A stretch of DNA of 64,000 nt. It comes from Roridomyces roridus. Its lineage: Eukaryota; Basidiomycota; Agaricomycetes; Agaricales; Mycenaceae. The notes below the pieces were generated by a model that had not been told where the DNA came from, made no database searches, and was given only the letters and a program-made list of their open reading frames with translations. The DNA lies in contig JARKIF010000012.1 of assembly GCA_029378245.1 (NCBI GenBank), forward strand, positions 1,488,001 through 1,552,000. The letters are read 5' to 3'. Numbering within the stretch: the first letter of the stretch is position 1; every line of letters starts with the position of its first letter. Positions 54,205 to 64,000 of this stretch are shown piece after piece. Position numbers and translations under genes: made by a program.

Positions 54205-55751
54205 GGGGGGGGGGGGGGGGGGTGCGTGAGACAGTGTCAGAGATCAGTTGATCTCACTGCATTCCGAGGGCTGGTAGGCACGGGGTCTGCCTAGTGGTGT
54301 AGGCAGAGGTAGGCACACTTGAGATAAACTCAGCTGAGTTGCATGAGTATACCTGTGCCTACGTAGTCGTGGCTCAGTTCTGTGGTTGTACGCGCCCGGG
54401 CTCCAGCAAGGCCATGGTGAGTTGACAGAACATGAGAAATGCGTTTGATATGCATCTGACTTGCCATGGGAGCCATCACGGCGGCCTGAACTCGGCGACA
54501 TCCCGCTTTCTTCAGCTCGTCGTCACCTCCTCACCAGGCCCCACTAGTCCAACCCTCATGGCTGGGATACCTTCCGATACTCCGAACCTCAACAGCAAGA
54601 ACATTGTCTAGCAGCGCGACGAGGACGCCGAAGATCAGCTCGCGCCGACGCAAATCATGAATTAACTTTCAAGATTCACACAGGCGACATGTGTCTATTA
54701 AGTATGGCTCGGTGGTCGAGGCGCGGGCGGTTGGGGAGGTTGGATGAGGAGGCCAGAGGGAGACACAGCTGGCACTTGGGTGCCGACCGATGTAGGCACA
54801 GTGTAGGCAGAGGGTAGGCACAGCTAGTGGTGGCAAGGTTCGGTTCGGTCCGGTTCAGCATCAATTTTTGCGAACCCCGAACCTGAACCTGGCGTTCGGT
54901 TCGGGCATTTCCCGAACCTTGAACCTGAATCCGCGTTCGCGTTCGGTTCGACGTTCGAACGCGTTCGAACCCCCAAGAATTTCAACACAACAATCCGAGT
55001 AAAGGCCGGTCAGAACAATATTCTAGGTCCATTGGCACCTGGTGAGTACCGACGGGAATCATTATCGGGGTCTCTAATCACCCTCCGGGGCCGAAACATC
55101 CGACTAAAGGGCTCCCGACGCCGTTGATGCGCCATCCACGAAGCCGGGGTTATCATTCTCTCGTCTCCGCCGCATCAAAATGGGGTGAAAAGAGCCGAGG
55201 GTGGACCGGATGGTATAATCGTGGCAACTGGCGGTGAGACACCCCGAAATGCCTCAGATTCACATCGAAATCCACCGAAATTCGGCGCTGGCGTTCAATT
55301 TCGCGTTCGGCGTTCGAACGCGCGCGCCCACAACTGAACCTTGAACCGAACTTGCGTTCAGGTTCGGGAAATGTCCGAACCTGAACGCTGAACCCGCGTC
55401 CGGTTCAGGTTCGGTTCAGGTTCGAACCGTTTTGTGAACCGGACCTTGCCACCACTAGGCACAGCTAGGCAGAGTTTCGACGAACTCACCTAGGCACAGC
55501 CCAAAATGGTGTGCCTAATGGGGTAGGCACACGTGGGCACAGCTACACACAGCCTTGCCTACACGGGTGCGGAATGCAGTGTCTGCTGCCTCTTGCCTGT
55601 GACTCGGACCCGCTTTCCACTCCGGGGAAAATGCCCGGCCATTTATCTGATGCCAACTGAAACAAATAGTGGCTTTGGACAAGAGGTGGCAGATCAACTG
55701 ATCCACGACACTAATTGATTGTTTCCCACGGACCCCCCCCCCCCCCCCCCC
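54205..55751. mobile_element. Non-autonomous element with poly-G/poly-C ends
   Basis: One end is G18 followed by TGCGTG, the other C19 preceded by CACGGA. About 40 bases inside each end lies GATCAGTTGATC or its complement. Many copies of TAGGCA(CAG) and the inverse TGCCTA lie within 700 bases of each end, as subterminal transposase-binding repeats often do. No gene. It holds a nested element at 54825-55457. A further inverted copy of the GATCAACTGAT...CCACCTCTTGGCTTTGG piece lies outside, at about 55975-56010. Confidence 0.6.
54825..55457. mobile_element. 633-bp hAT-like MITE made of TTCGAAC-type repeats
   Basis: The ends TAGTGGTGGCAAGG and CCTTGCCACCACTA are exact inverted repeats, flanked by the 8-bp duplication GGCACAGC (54817-54824 and 55458-55465). 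The outer 150 bases on each side consist of GAACCTGAACC/GGTTCGGTTC variants. Related to the element at 18954. Confidence 0.85.
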
Positions 55752-56105
55752 TTCCTAAACGAGATGTACCTCCGTGAAGTCCGTTAGCTCCGTCCCTTGG
55801 CAACAGCCTTCCTCAGTCTCCGAGCCTCACTTATGCCTACTGGGTGCTCCCCACCCCGGTCTGAACCATTCATCTCAACTTGGCACTCAACCCCCATGTC
55901 TTTTCGCGATTCTTGGCGCGGTTTGTGTTTTCCCATCAAATCACAACCAACCGGAGTTATCAAGAGTATGTCATGGATCAACTGATTTGCCACCTCTTGG
56001 CTTTGGATGAACAATGGCCTCAGCTGTGGACTGGGCCATGGCCTTACTTTCCTTTTTCATCAAACAAAGAGCCGAGGGCCCAAGCGCCAATGTCCCACCG
56101 AGTCC
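55752..56105. other. Spacer upstream of the RRM gene
   Basis: Contains the inverted copy of the neighbouring element's subterminal piece at about 55975-56010. No gene seen. Confidence 0.4.
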
Positions 56106-56112
56106 TATAAAA
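56105..56112 (+). promoter_or_regulatory. TATA box of the RRM gene
   Basis: CTATAAAA, about 25 bases upstream of the MITE insertion point GCTCAGAC, i.e. at the normal spacing to a transcription start. Confidence 0.55.
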
Positions 56113-56137
56113 GCACGCCCCTGCGCCTCGCTCAGAC

Positions 56138-56512
56138 TAGGGTACCGTTTATAATTCCCCGGGGGGTTACAAACGGTTTGTTATTTTTCGTTTATAAACA
56201 GCGGGTTTATAAACATGTTTATAAACTGGCGCCGTCTGATCGCCGAATCGGCGTGAGAAGCAAATTTTCGGACAAAATCTCCCTTTCCCAGCCTCAAAAT
56301 CGCTCCCAGCCTCTCCCACAACCCTCCCGCAGCCCTCCGGACTGCTTGGAGGCAGTTGTTTCCCATCTGATCTGCATTCAATGCCACAAATGATGAGAAA
56401 TCACTGCTATCAGATGGGCATCACGGGATTAAAAACAGGCCGTTTGGCCGCTGGAATAAAAAACATGTTTATAAACGCGTGTTTATAAACATGAGTTACA
56501 AACGGGACCCTA
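56138..56512. mobile_element. hAT-like MITE, 375 bp, in the RRM gene leader
   Basis: The ends TAGGGTACCGTTTATAA and TTACAAACGGGACCCTA are inverted repeats with two mismatches. The 8-bp target duplication GCTCAGAC lies on both sides (56130-56137 and 56513-56520). Subterminal TTTATAAAC repeats occur at both ends. No coding capacity. It separates the TATA box from the start codon at 56546. Confidence 0.9.
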
Positions 56513-56545
56513 GCTCAGACCCTCCCACTTGACGCCCTCCCTCTC

Positions 56546-57619
56546 ATGGCCGTCACCCGCTCGAGCAAGAAACCCGTCGCACGAGTGCGTGCTCCCGCTC
56601 CACCTCCACGCTGCCCGAATGTATTCCGCTGCCCCTCTCCCTCACCCACTCCGGAGCCTTCTCCCCAGGCCTCTTCCTCGAAGAAGAAGAAGGAACTGGC
56701 TGCTCCCGTCGCAGGCCCAACGTCCAAAGAGCCTGTACCAGGGCCATTCGTCCCAGCAAATAACACAAAGGGGAAGGAACGCAAGACCGTGCCGAAGAAG
56801 CATGCGGATCTCGTCAAGGCTGTTGGCGTCGCCTTTAACAAGAAACGCGCCAAGGAGCGCGCAGCTGGCGGCCCCGTTCGGCAGCTTGCGGAGCCTTGGG
56901 TCGCTGTAGGCCATGTACGTCTTTCCCTTTCTCCTCAATGTCGAAACTCATCCATCGCCACAGCTCGACCCCCAAACAACCGAGGTCCAGCTCAAGGAGC
57001 ACTTTTCCCACGCCGGCAAGGTAAAGTCGGCGAGTATTCGCTATAGCACCGGCGCCGTCGACCAGAACAACACGGGTCTCCCTGGCTACACGTATGCCTT
57101 GGTGTATTTCAACAGCCGAGCCGCTGCGCACGATGCACTTCTCCTCGGTGGCACTCGCGTTGGGGAGTCGACGTATGATATCGTCGTGAGTCTTTTTTTC
57201 CCACTTCGATTTCGATGAGATATCACCATACATTGGCAGGTCGAGTCGGCACTCCACGCTCTACCTGAGATTCGCCGCCTCCAAGCCGCTACCATTGCTT
57301 CGTCCAACGCCGCCGGCAAGAATAACGCCGCACAGGATCAGCAGGCCGAGTTGAAGCAAACAGGTCCGTGTGACCCTTCTCCAGCTTGATATTGCCTCAC
57401 TATCTTTCAACGAACAGCCTGCGGTCCAATCGCGTACGTCCCACGCCTTCATCCAGAGCCTCGTCATTGACCGATTCCAGATCTTCCACCATTGCACTCG
57501 GAAAGACGAAGGTCTGGTCGAAGCGTCCGGATGTTCATGCTCAGCTCAAACGCGACAAAAAGGGGAAGGGGAAGGTGCATTTGTGGGCTGGGGCGGAGTT
57601 TGCTTTGACGCTGGCTTGA
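56546..57619 (+). CDS. RRM-domain protein
   Basis: Starts MAVTRSSKKPVARVRAPAPP, with a Pro/Ser/Lys-rich N-terminus. An intron at about 56915-56964 (GTACGTCTTT...GCCACAG) joins VAVGH to LDPQTTEVQLKEHFSHAGKV. This opens an RNA-recognition motif: LKEHFSHAGKV, SASIRYSTGA, GYTYALVYFNSRAAAHDAL. A second intron (GTGAGTCTTT...TTGGCAG) follows YDIV. The end is less certain: a last exon giving ALGKTKVWSKRPDVHAQL and ...WAGAEFALTLA needs a further splice near 57350, otherwise the protein stops at about 57389. Role in RNA binding is inferred from the RRM only. Confidence 0.65.
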
Positions 57620-60099
57620 ACCCACCTCTGTAATGTGATTCAGAAATCAAGCGATAGGATTTGTGATCCTTCAGTCGGTCTCTGAATGCAGAGAATGCCG
57701 AACATCGGTCGAGCAATGGGCGGTGGCCTCCTAGAGCGCCAAAAGTTTGGTTTGCCGCGTCGATCCAGACAGAGTCTTTGGTTTTGGTTTCAGTTGCCGC
57801 AGTTTCATCGCGTTGCAACTCGTATGACCGGACTGCGGGTGGCCCGCCTCTGCCTTGAGTTTGTGCATCTTGTTCCAACTTCCCTCCCGCAGACAACACC
57901 CGTTCGATTCGGGGTCCGGCCCTCAGGCTGTCGCGGGGACCGATCAACTTTTTGTCACGCCCACGACTCACGAGAGATTGTTTCACCAAGCGTATCCACC
58001 GGCCTCGGCCGCATTCTCCTGGCCTACAGACTCTATTTTTTTGCAGTGCCACAATGTGCCGTTGTGGAAATGCCGCTCGCCGCCGGAATTAGCCGAATTG
58101 ATCTAGTGATACTGATCATGATCTTGACCGATGTGACGTTTCTTACCTTCTGCCTCGTCATCCTCCTCTTGTCCTCCTCGGAACCTCCATCCAGTGACCA
58201 GTCTCAATGGCTTCTTGTTGCCGACTCTCCCGGCTATCGTCACCAGTCACCCCAAGACTCAAGAGTCGATGACCTCTCCTGCGGCACTCTCTCGGCGCAA
58301 TCAACTTCAACATCAGCAAAACTGAATCCATCTGGCGCATCTGGCGAGCTCTGGCAGCATCTGATCCGTCTGGTTGACATGGCACCCGAGCTGCCGAAAA
58401 TGATTTTGACAGTCTTGACAGAAATTCCTCTGTGTCAAGCTGTGTGATCGTTGTGCACTTTGAGAGTCATCGAGTAGGTCCTCTGGCTCGCTTCCTTGAG
58501 GTGGCTTGAAGCCACGGAAGGAATCAAAACGACAAGTCCGAACGCACGGGGTCCGGAAGTCTGAAGATCAGTGTCCGATCAACAATTGCGCCATTGTTGA
58601 TCAAACGCCCGCAGCACCACTTGTCTTCTTCCCTCATCTTCCTTCCCTCTCTCCCCTCGCGCGACGATGCCAACCCTTCAATTTCTCCTCAATGCCTGTG
58701 TCTCGACGCCTTCGATACTCAAGACAACTTGAAGACCTCTTGGATCCATTCTGCCGCACTTGATACCTCTCGATGACTTGGCTCCCGTCTTAGAAACTCT
58801 GCGTCACATCCTGAAGTCCTCCCCTTTGGTTTTCAAGATACACACAAGAACTCCTTTCTGGTCTCTGGCCTTCGAAGCAGCTGCTCAAGCCACGGGCGCT
58901 AACGTCGGACCACTTGGCTCAGAGGACCGTCGGAAGGGTAGGCAGCGTCGAAGGAGAAGTGAGGCGGGTGAAGGGTGAGTCCACTAGTTCATTACCGTTC
59001 CGGCTTCTCACACCCGTGCTCATGTAGCACGTCATATCATCTCACGCCCCGTCAGGATCGTTTCGAGCCCTCGCGCTGCCTTCCTCCTCCCTTCTCATGC
59101 CCGCAGTGCCTCACGCGATCCTTTCCGTCTTGCTCGGCAAACGCGAGAGTGACGCCGTTGGCGCCGTTCCTTGTAATCCGTGTACAATTCCAAAATTTAA
59201 TAGCTTGTGATACTCCGCCATTAGTGTATATGTGTTGCCAGCATTGATTCTGGCGCCAGGCGTGTCATTATGCTGCCATATGCAGTTCTGGCGGTCTGGC
59301 GTCTCTGGTTGATCTGCTGCCAGATGAGCCAGATCGTTTTAGTTTTGCTGATGAAGGCTGGCGATCAGGACGCCGCCTATCTCAGACACTATACCACTTC
59401 AAGCTCAAGTCCCATATTCCCTTTTCCGACGTGACCGTCTTGGCATCGTTTCACTCAATAGCGCCCTCTTCCGCATTTGACGCTATCTATCTGAGACTAT
59501 CTCGCATGTATCTGCCAAGACATCGTGGTGGGCTGTGTATCGCCACGCCGGACTCCATGTACCGCCAGTGCTCTCCAGTGCTTCGATTCCAAGCCCAAGA
59601 ACTCGATGGAGCGGGCCGAATTGCCAGTTATTGTGAACGGGCTTGCCACCGACTGACCGCCGGGAGACTACTTTGACCGGTTGTGCAGTAACAATTCATC
59701 CTGATAACAACGACGTGTCGGCTTCCCCTGGCCGCCGTGTTCTGGCAGCAACGTTTCGTTTCGAATCCCCGATAGGCCACTCCTACTCCAGGATACATGG
59801 AGCCCCAGGGATCGCTGCACCGATAAGGCGATGGATGCAGCTATCTACATTGTGGTTTGTGAAATTCTCAGCGGGAGAAGAGGCTTCTTGGCAAGTAGGC
59901 CTCCATGATTGTTCCGCGGGGTAACGGAGATCTAGGTAAACACGGCGCTCACAGCCCGCAGGTTACCGGACGTGTTTCTTATCCTACGTATTACATTCCT
60001 CAAAGCTTTCCCATCCCGCTCGCTTCTCTCTTTTCTTCATTCGCGGTCCTTGCATTTTTTTCTGTCTTTCCTGCTTTCTTCCCTCCCTCCCGACCAACG
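57620..60099. other. 2.5-kb region without a supported gene
   Basis: A 253-codon plus-strand ORF (57686-58447) and a minus-strand ORF (57546-58052) overlap, and neither has a recognisable domain. Around 58660-58980 there are gene-like pieces (PLDDLAPVLETLRHIL, FWSLAFEAAAQATG) that could be a decayed or spliced hypothetical gene. 57830-57950 resembles 62895-63000. The last 100 bases are CT-rich and form the promoter of the next gene. Confidence 0.4.
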
Positions 60100-62028
60100 A
60101 TGCGCCCGACAACCATAATATCTCTCGGGACTGCACTCCTACCGCTCCTGGCACAGGCGACCAATCCCTTCACACAATACGCCGTCGACTTTCCCGATCC
60201 CAACCTCGTAGCTGCGGGCCGTTTCTCGTCCAACGTCGCGGGTGCGGAGGATTCAATCGTTGCGTGGGCAGACGAGATGGCGTCCTACGGGCCTTGGAGT
60301 GCGCTTGTGTCTTCTTCTGTCTGTTTCCTTGCGGCTGATTGCGACCAGGTGTAACCTTCAAACCGGTTGTGGCTCCCAGTGGCGACAAACGCGATTATAT
60401 GAGCTGGGCACCGTAGTAAGTCAGAGCCAGCTTTACTAGACCAGACGCTCACGGTACTCCCATCCAGCCAATGGCCGGATTGCTCCAAAGTCGGGAACAA
60501 GACAGAGCTTTCAACGCCGGACAGTACGTCCCCTTCTTCTCTTGCTTCTCGCGTCAACTTACAATGTGATGGCAGTGTGGAAGGAATGCGCCTACGTCTT
60601 TAAAGACGGACAAGTTAACCCTGATCGGACGACGATCAACGACTTTCAGTCCTTCTTCAACCTCTCCGACGCCGTGTTGTATAATTCCATCGCTGCGGTA
60701 TTGCAGAATTCGTCCTCCTCTTCGTATTCCAAGAACGTCGGTGAGTCGTTCAACAGTTTTTTGGAGACAAAGATGTGGTGCTAATACAGACATATTCGCA
60801 CAGCGAAGTTCGTTGATACCTGGTTCTTGAACGCCGATACGGGTATGAACCCGAACCTCAACTACGCGCAGATGAATCGAGGGCCGAATGGGCAGACCGG
60901 TACGTGTATCTCTTCGCTGCCTTGTTAAGCAACGAACCTTACCCCCTGCAGGCGAATACACTGGTGTTTTGTGAGTCCCATACCCGCTCTGCTTCACAGT
61001 CGCAGCCGTTCTGATTCTAATACTCCCAGGGACCTCCGCGGCTTCGCCAAGATCGCTTCAGGAATCCTCATGCTTCGCAAGACCAAGAACAGCGACTGGA
61101 CATCTGACATGGACGCGCAATTCGTCGCATGGTGTAACAAGTACATTGACTGGCTGCAGACGTCCCCCAGTGGGAAGACCGCTGCTGGGCTGGACAAGTG
61201 AGTGCCATTCAGTACCTGTGGGTGCGGCGAGAATTGCGTTGCTCACAATAAGGTCTCTCCCAGCAACCACGGGACAATCTTTGTGAATCAGCTCGCGGCG
61301 CTCAAGCTGCTTGTGAACGACGTATCCGGCGCAGTCACCCTTATCCAAGGGTACTTCAATGGGATTTTCAAGGCACAGATCGATGCCAAGGGGGACCAAG
61401 TGCGTCTTAGTCTTACTCGCGCGGACGACCATTTGTTCATTTGATGTAGCCCAAAGAACAAGGTCGCACCCGGCCCTACCACTACCGCAATTTCAACGCA
61501 GCTGGGATGATTGTACGTCTTCTCTCTCTTTCTCATGTGTCCGTATCCAACTCAAACGACAAACAGACAAACGCCCGCCTCCTCGCCTACGCCTCCCCAA
61601 CTACCTCTCCCTCAGGCTGGAACGCAACCTCCAGCGCCGGCACGACGATCAAATCCGCCATGGACTTCCTCATGAAGACCGACCCAGCGGCTACAAACGA
61701 GAGCAACGTGGCGATTGAGATCTACCCCAACGTCGCCGCTGTGGCTTCGGCTTATGGGGATGCCGCGGGCGCGTATGGGAGTTTCTTGAATCAAAGCGCA
61801 AGCAAGGTGGTAGGTTTCAACTACGCCGATGATCCGACGTTTTTGTGGGATCAGCCGTTGGCGGGTGGGGATGTTGACGCGGCGAAGGAGGGCAATCATA
61901 CGACGGCGGCGGGCCCTGAGCAGACTGGACAGACCGGGGACAAGGGGACGAATGCGGCGGTGGGAGGAAGGATTGGGGCGTTTGGTTGTTTCTTTGGTGT
62001 TGTTCTTGGACTGTATTTTCTATCGTAG
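60100..62028 (+). CDS. Alginate-lyase-family secreted protein, likely GPI-anchored
   Basis: A fungal protein of the alginate lyase fold (Pfam Alginate_lyase type). Such enzymes cleave uronic-acid polysaccharides by beta-elimination; the fungal substrate is unknown. The signal peptide is MRPTTIISLGTALLPLLAQA. Exons in order encode NPFTQYAVDFPDPN, the family motif KRDYMSWAPY, SWPDCSKVGNKTEL, WKECAYVFKDGQVNPDR, FVDTWFLNADTGMNPNLNYA, DLRGFAKIASGILM, the catalytic-type NHGTIFVNQLAALKLLV (Asn-His-Gly), PYHYRNFNAAGMI and TNARLLAYASP. The C-terminus has a Gly/Thr-rich stretch and a hydrophobic end, GAFGCFFGVVLGLYFLS, typical of a GPI-anchor signal. At least eight short introns. The start follows a CT-rich leader. 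Confidence 0.85.
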
Positions 62029-64000
62029 ATAGAATGGACCTTGTACGAGGCTCAGACAAAGCCTGTTTGTGACTGAATCGTGTCCTTTGCTTTTTTTGCC
62101 TATATCTATCATTTCAGGGAATCATAAGCAAGTGCCGGGCAATCGCATGAATTCGTGCCAGTGCGCGGCAGGAGGAATTGGTTTCTGGGCCCGAGTCCAT
62201 TCAGAACGTTCATTCGAGTCTTTGTTCATCACTGCATTTTACCTACTTCAAGGCAAACCCCTTGCCTAGATGCCTATACAAACCACCTGGCCAAGGATGT
62301 TTGCCTGGCCTTGTCTAGACATTGATCTTGGTTAGTCTGTGTTTGTCTTCGCTCAGCGAGGATCCGGACGAACCCAGACAAATCCCGCTCAAACCAGATA
62401 AATTGACCAGGCCATGGCCGCTGGGAAGAAGTGTTGGAAACTGTGCAAATATGCATTGAATGGTGTTTGGTGTGGTACGGGGGCCCATCCTTGAGATAGA
62501 AAATTTACCCAACGAGAGCCGAATACTTGGGAGATGGGCCGTCGGTGAGATCAATCGAACACGCTCTATTTTTCTCAGGCCATCATTCTGACAGCAGATT
62601 TGGAGCACAATGAGATGGATGCACACCTTGGTCATGAACTCGGGGATTTTCGTGAGCGGGATGAACCCAGGCAAGGCCCGACAAACCCCGACCAACCTTG
62701 GTAAGGTTGGTCGAGGACACCTCGTAGAACCTAGATTATCCCACGGGCTAGACCAAGCCTGAAGAATGCAAATGAACCTAGACGAAGCCAGATAAGTCCA
62801 GATTCAACCTCGGAGAACCTAGATTACCCCTTGCCTAGAAATGGGCAAAATGCAGTGCATGTTTACCCCAGTTTCCCGGGGTAACTCTGCCAGCCGGGCT
62901 GCGGGTGGTCCGCCTGCTCTCAGTTCGATGGGTTTATTAATTACTTGAACACCTTTTTTGACCTTCCCATTCGACAGAATCGATCCGGGGTCCGGTCCTA
63001 CGCGATTGGGATGATTTAATGGCTACCAACTTGGTGAGAGCAGATTTGCCTGATAATATTCAACCAGATCGCACCAACGCTTGCGGCTTGGAGTCTGGTC
63101 CGGTGGTCCCCGGAGATGCCACATTTTCAGATGGGAGCTGAATCGCCGACGATTTTGGCGGGAGCTTGTGGGACACGTAATAGAGTTCCAAGAGATTGAA
63201 GAGCCCGTAGGTACCGCTCAAATTTCCAATTTCCATCGGCACAATCGCGCCGTGATGCGCCTCTTAGGTCAGCACCTTCGTCATCCATCAACCGAGTCAC
63301 ATGCCTTTAAGTTTCTGCTTCCGACTCCGTGCTTCTCAGCCTTCGGCCTTGTCCTCCCGCCTCAATCCACCCACTTTTCCCGGGAATCCTTCTGAAAAAG
63401 ACTTCAACTCCTCCCCAAATGGATCAGGCGCACAATTCCAGTCGGGAGAGCCTCCGAGGCCTCGGTTCGCTGATCGGAATTCCGAATCCACGGATTCATC
63501 CACACACTTTTGTCGAGCAAGGGGCGGGACGACTAACCTGGAATCCCAACAACCAATGAAATTCAAGACTCGGATATCATGCTGCTGTAGCATTCTCTCG
63601 CCCGTCTGCATCACATCTCCCTCAGCTTTCTTCTTCGTCTCCCGATCCGCCGCCGTGGCGTCGCCGCGTGAGGTTCTTCCCACTCAAGCGCCGTCATGGA
63701 ACCTGTCGTTTGCTGCCGTCCAAGTATCACTGTCTTGATATGGCTCTACTACTATCCTCTCGAAATGCTGCTCGAATCTTCACCTCTCGGTGTCTCCGTG
63801 GCGGCTGTACTCATTCGATCTGTGTCTTTGTCCTCTCCGGTGGCATACATAGTCTCCCACCGAGATTTTAGTTGCCTAAGTCGTCGCTCTACGCCGCACA
63901 CTGCGTCATCATTCTTCCAAGATCCCTTTCTCCATTCCTCCCTGATTTCCGCATGCCCTCACACGGTCAATCGAGATCACTCCATCCCCGGTCCCTCTGC
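62029..64000. other. Right edge without a supported gene
   Basis: 62270-62860 is built of diverged repeats of words such as AACCTAGATTA, CCTTGCCTAGA and CAAACC(C/A)CG. 62895-63000 resembles 57830-57950 (CTGCGGGTGG.CCGCCT, GGGGTCCGG.CCT). A possible plus-strand gene starts at 63418 (MDQAHNSSRESLRGLGSLIG) and may run beyond the window, but it has no known domain. Confidence 0.4.

Noticed and set aside
57686..58447. Plus-strand ORF of 253 codons with a hydrophobic stretch
   Set aside because: Overlaps an equally long antisense ORF, has no clear domain, and part of it lies in a dispersed repeat.
63301..63738. Plus-strand ORF near the right edge
   Set aside because: Ser/Pro-rich with no domain; a competing frame starting at 63418 is as likely, and the window ends before either can be tested.

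Overview
This is nuclear DNA of a filamentous basidiomycete. Genes carry many short GT-AG introns of about 45-70 nt. Both tRNA genes have introns, and the gene families are typical of Agaricomycetes (DUF6533 membrane proteins, many F-box proteins, a fungal NLR with C-terminal TPRs, a DDE_3 Tc1/mariner-type transposase, TG...CA LTRs). The overall style resembles Rhizoctonia/Ceratobasidiaceae; that lineage call is inference.

Layout. 0.5-15.6 kb is mostly ordinary genes: a long Cys-containing hypothetical (-), a DUF6533 membrane protein (+), a secreted class II aldolase/adducin (-), a coiled-coil protein with a duplicated 75-residue domain (-), a small SEQWE-repeat protein (-), an MFSD1-like MFS transporter (-) and an F-box protein (+). 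15.8-22.1 kb is a transposon nest. 22.1-26.4 kb holds the N-terminal part of a broken NLR gene (-). 27-47.2 kb is gene rich: an F-box/WD-like gene, two tRNA-Leu(CAA) genes, another F-box gene, a Pumilio-family protein, an ABC transporter, three paralogous F-box genes and a D-amino-acid-oxidase-like flavoenzyme. A further F-box-like gene follows at 47.7 kb. 48.8-52.9 kb is a second transposon nest, ending with the C-terminal part of the NLR. 54-62 kb has nested non-autonomous elements, an RRM protein with a hAT MITE in its leader, and a secreted alginate-lyase-family protein. The last 2 kb have no gene I can support.

Main result. Two 1,517-bp TG...CA elements that look like solo LTRs lie in opposite orientation at 19568-21084 and 50106-51622. 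Their 4-bp flanks are exchanged: CCGA/GCGG at the first, TCGG/CCGC at the second. Flipping the 29 kb between them on paper restores five things at once: matched CCGA and CCGC target-site duplications; one transposase whose N-terminus is at 49.2-50.1 kb and C-terminus at 18.7-18.9 kb; the ~305-bp terminal inverted repeats, with TA flanks, of the transposon that carries it; the terminal inverted repeat of a MITE inside that transposase; and one NLR gene whose two parts are now 30 kb apart on opposite strands. The window therefore records an inversion by recombination between LTRs, or an assembly error at the same repeats.

The restored transposon is itself notable. It is a Tc1/mariner-type element with long TIRs that carries, convergent with its transposase, a second unknown gene, which is interrupted by a 483-bp hAT-like MITE. 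The NLR was already dead before or beside the inversion: it has a 1,562-bp TA-flanked insertion in its NB-ARC region, stop or frameshift changes and LTR insertions.
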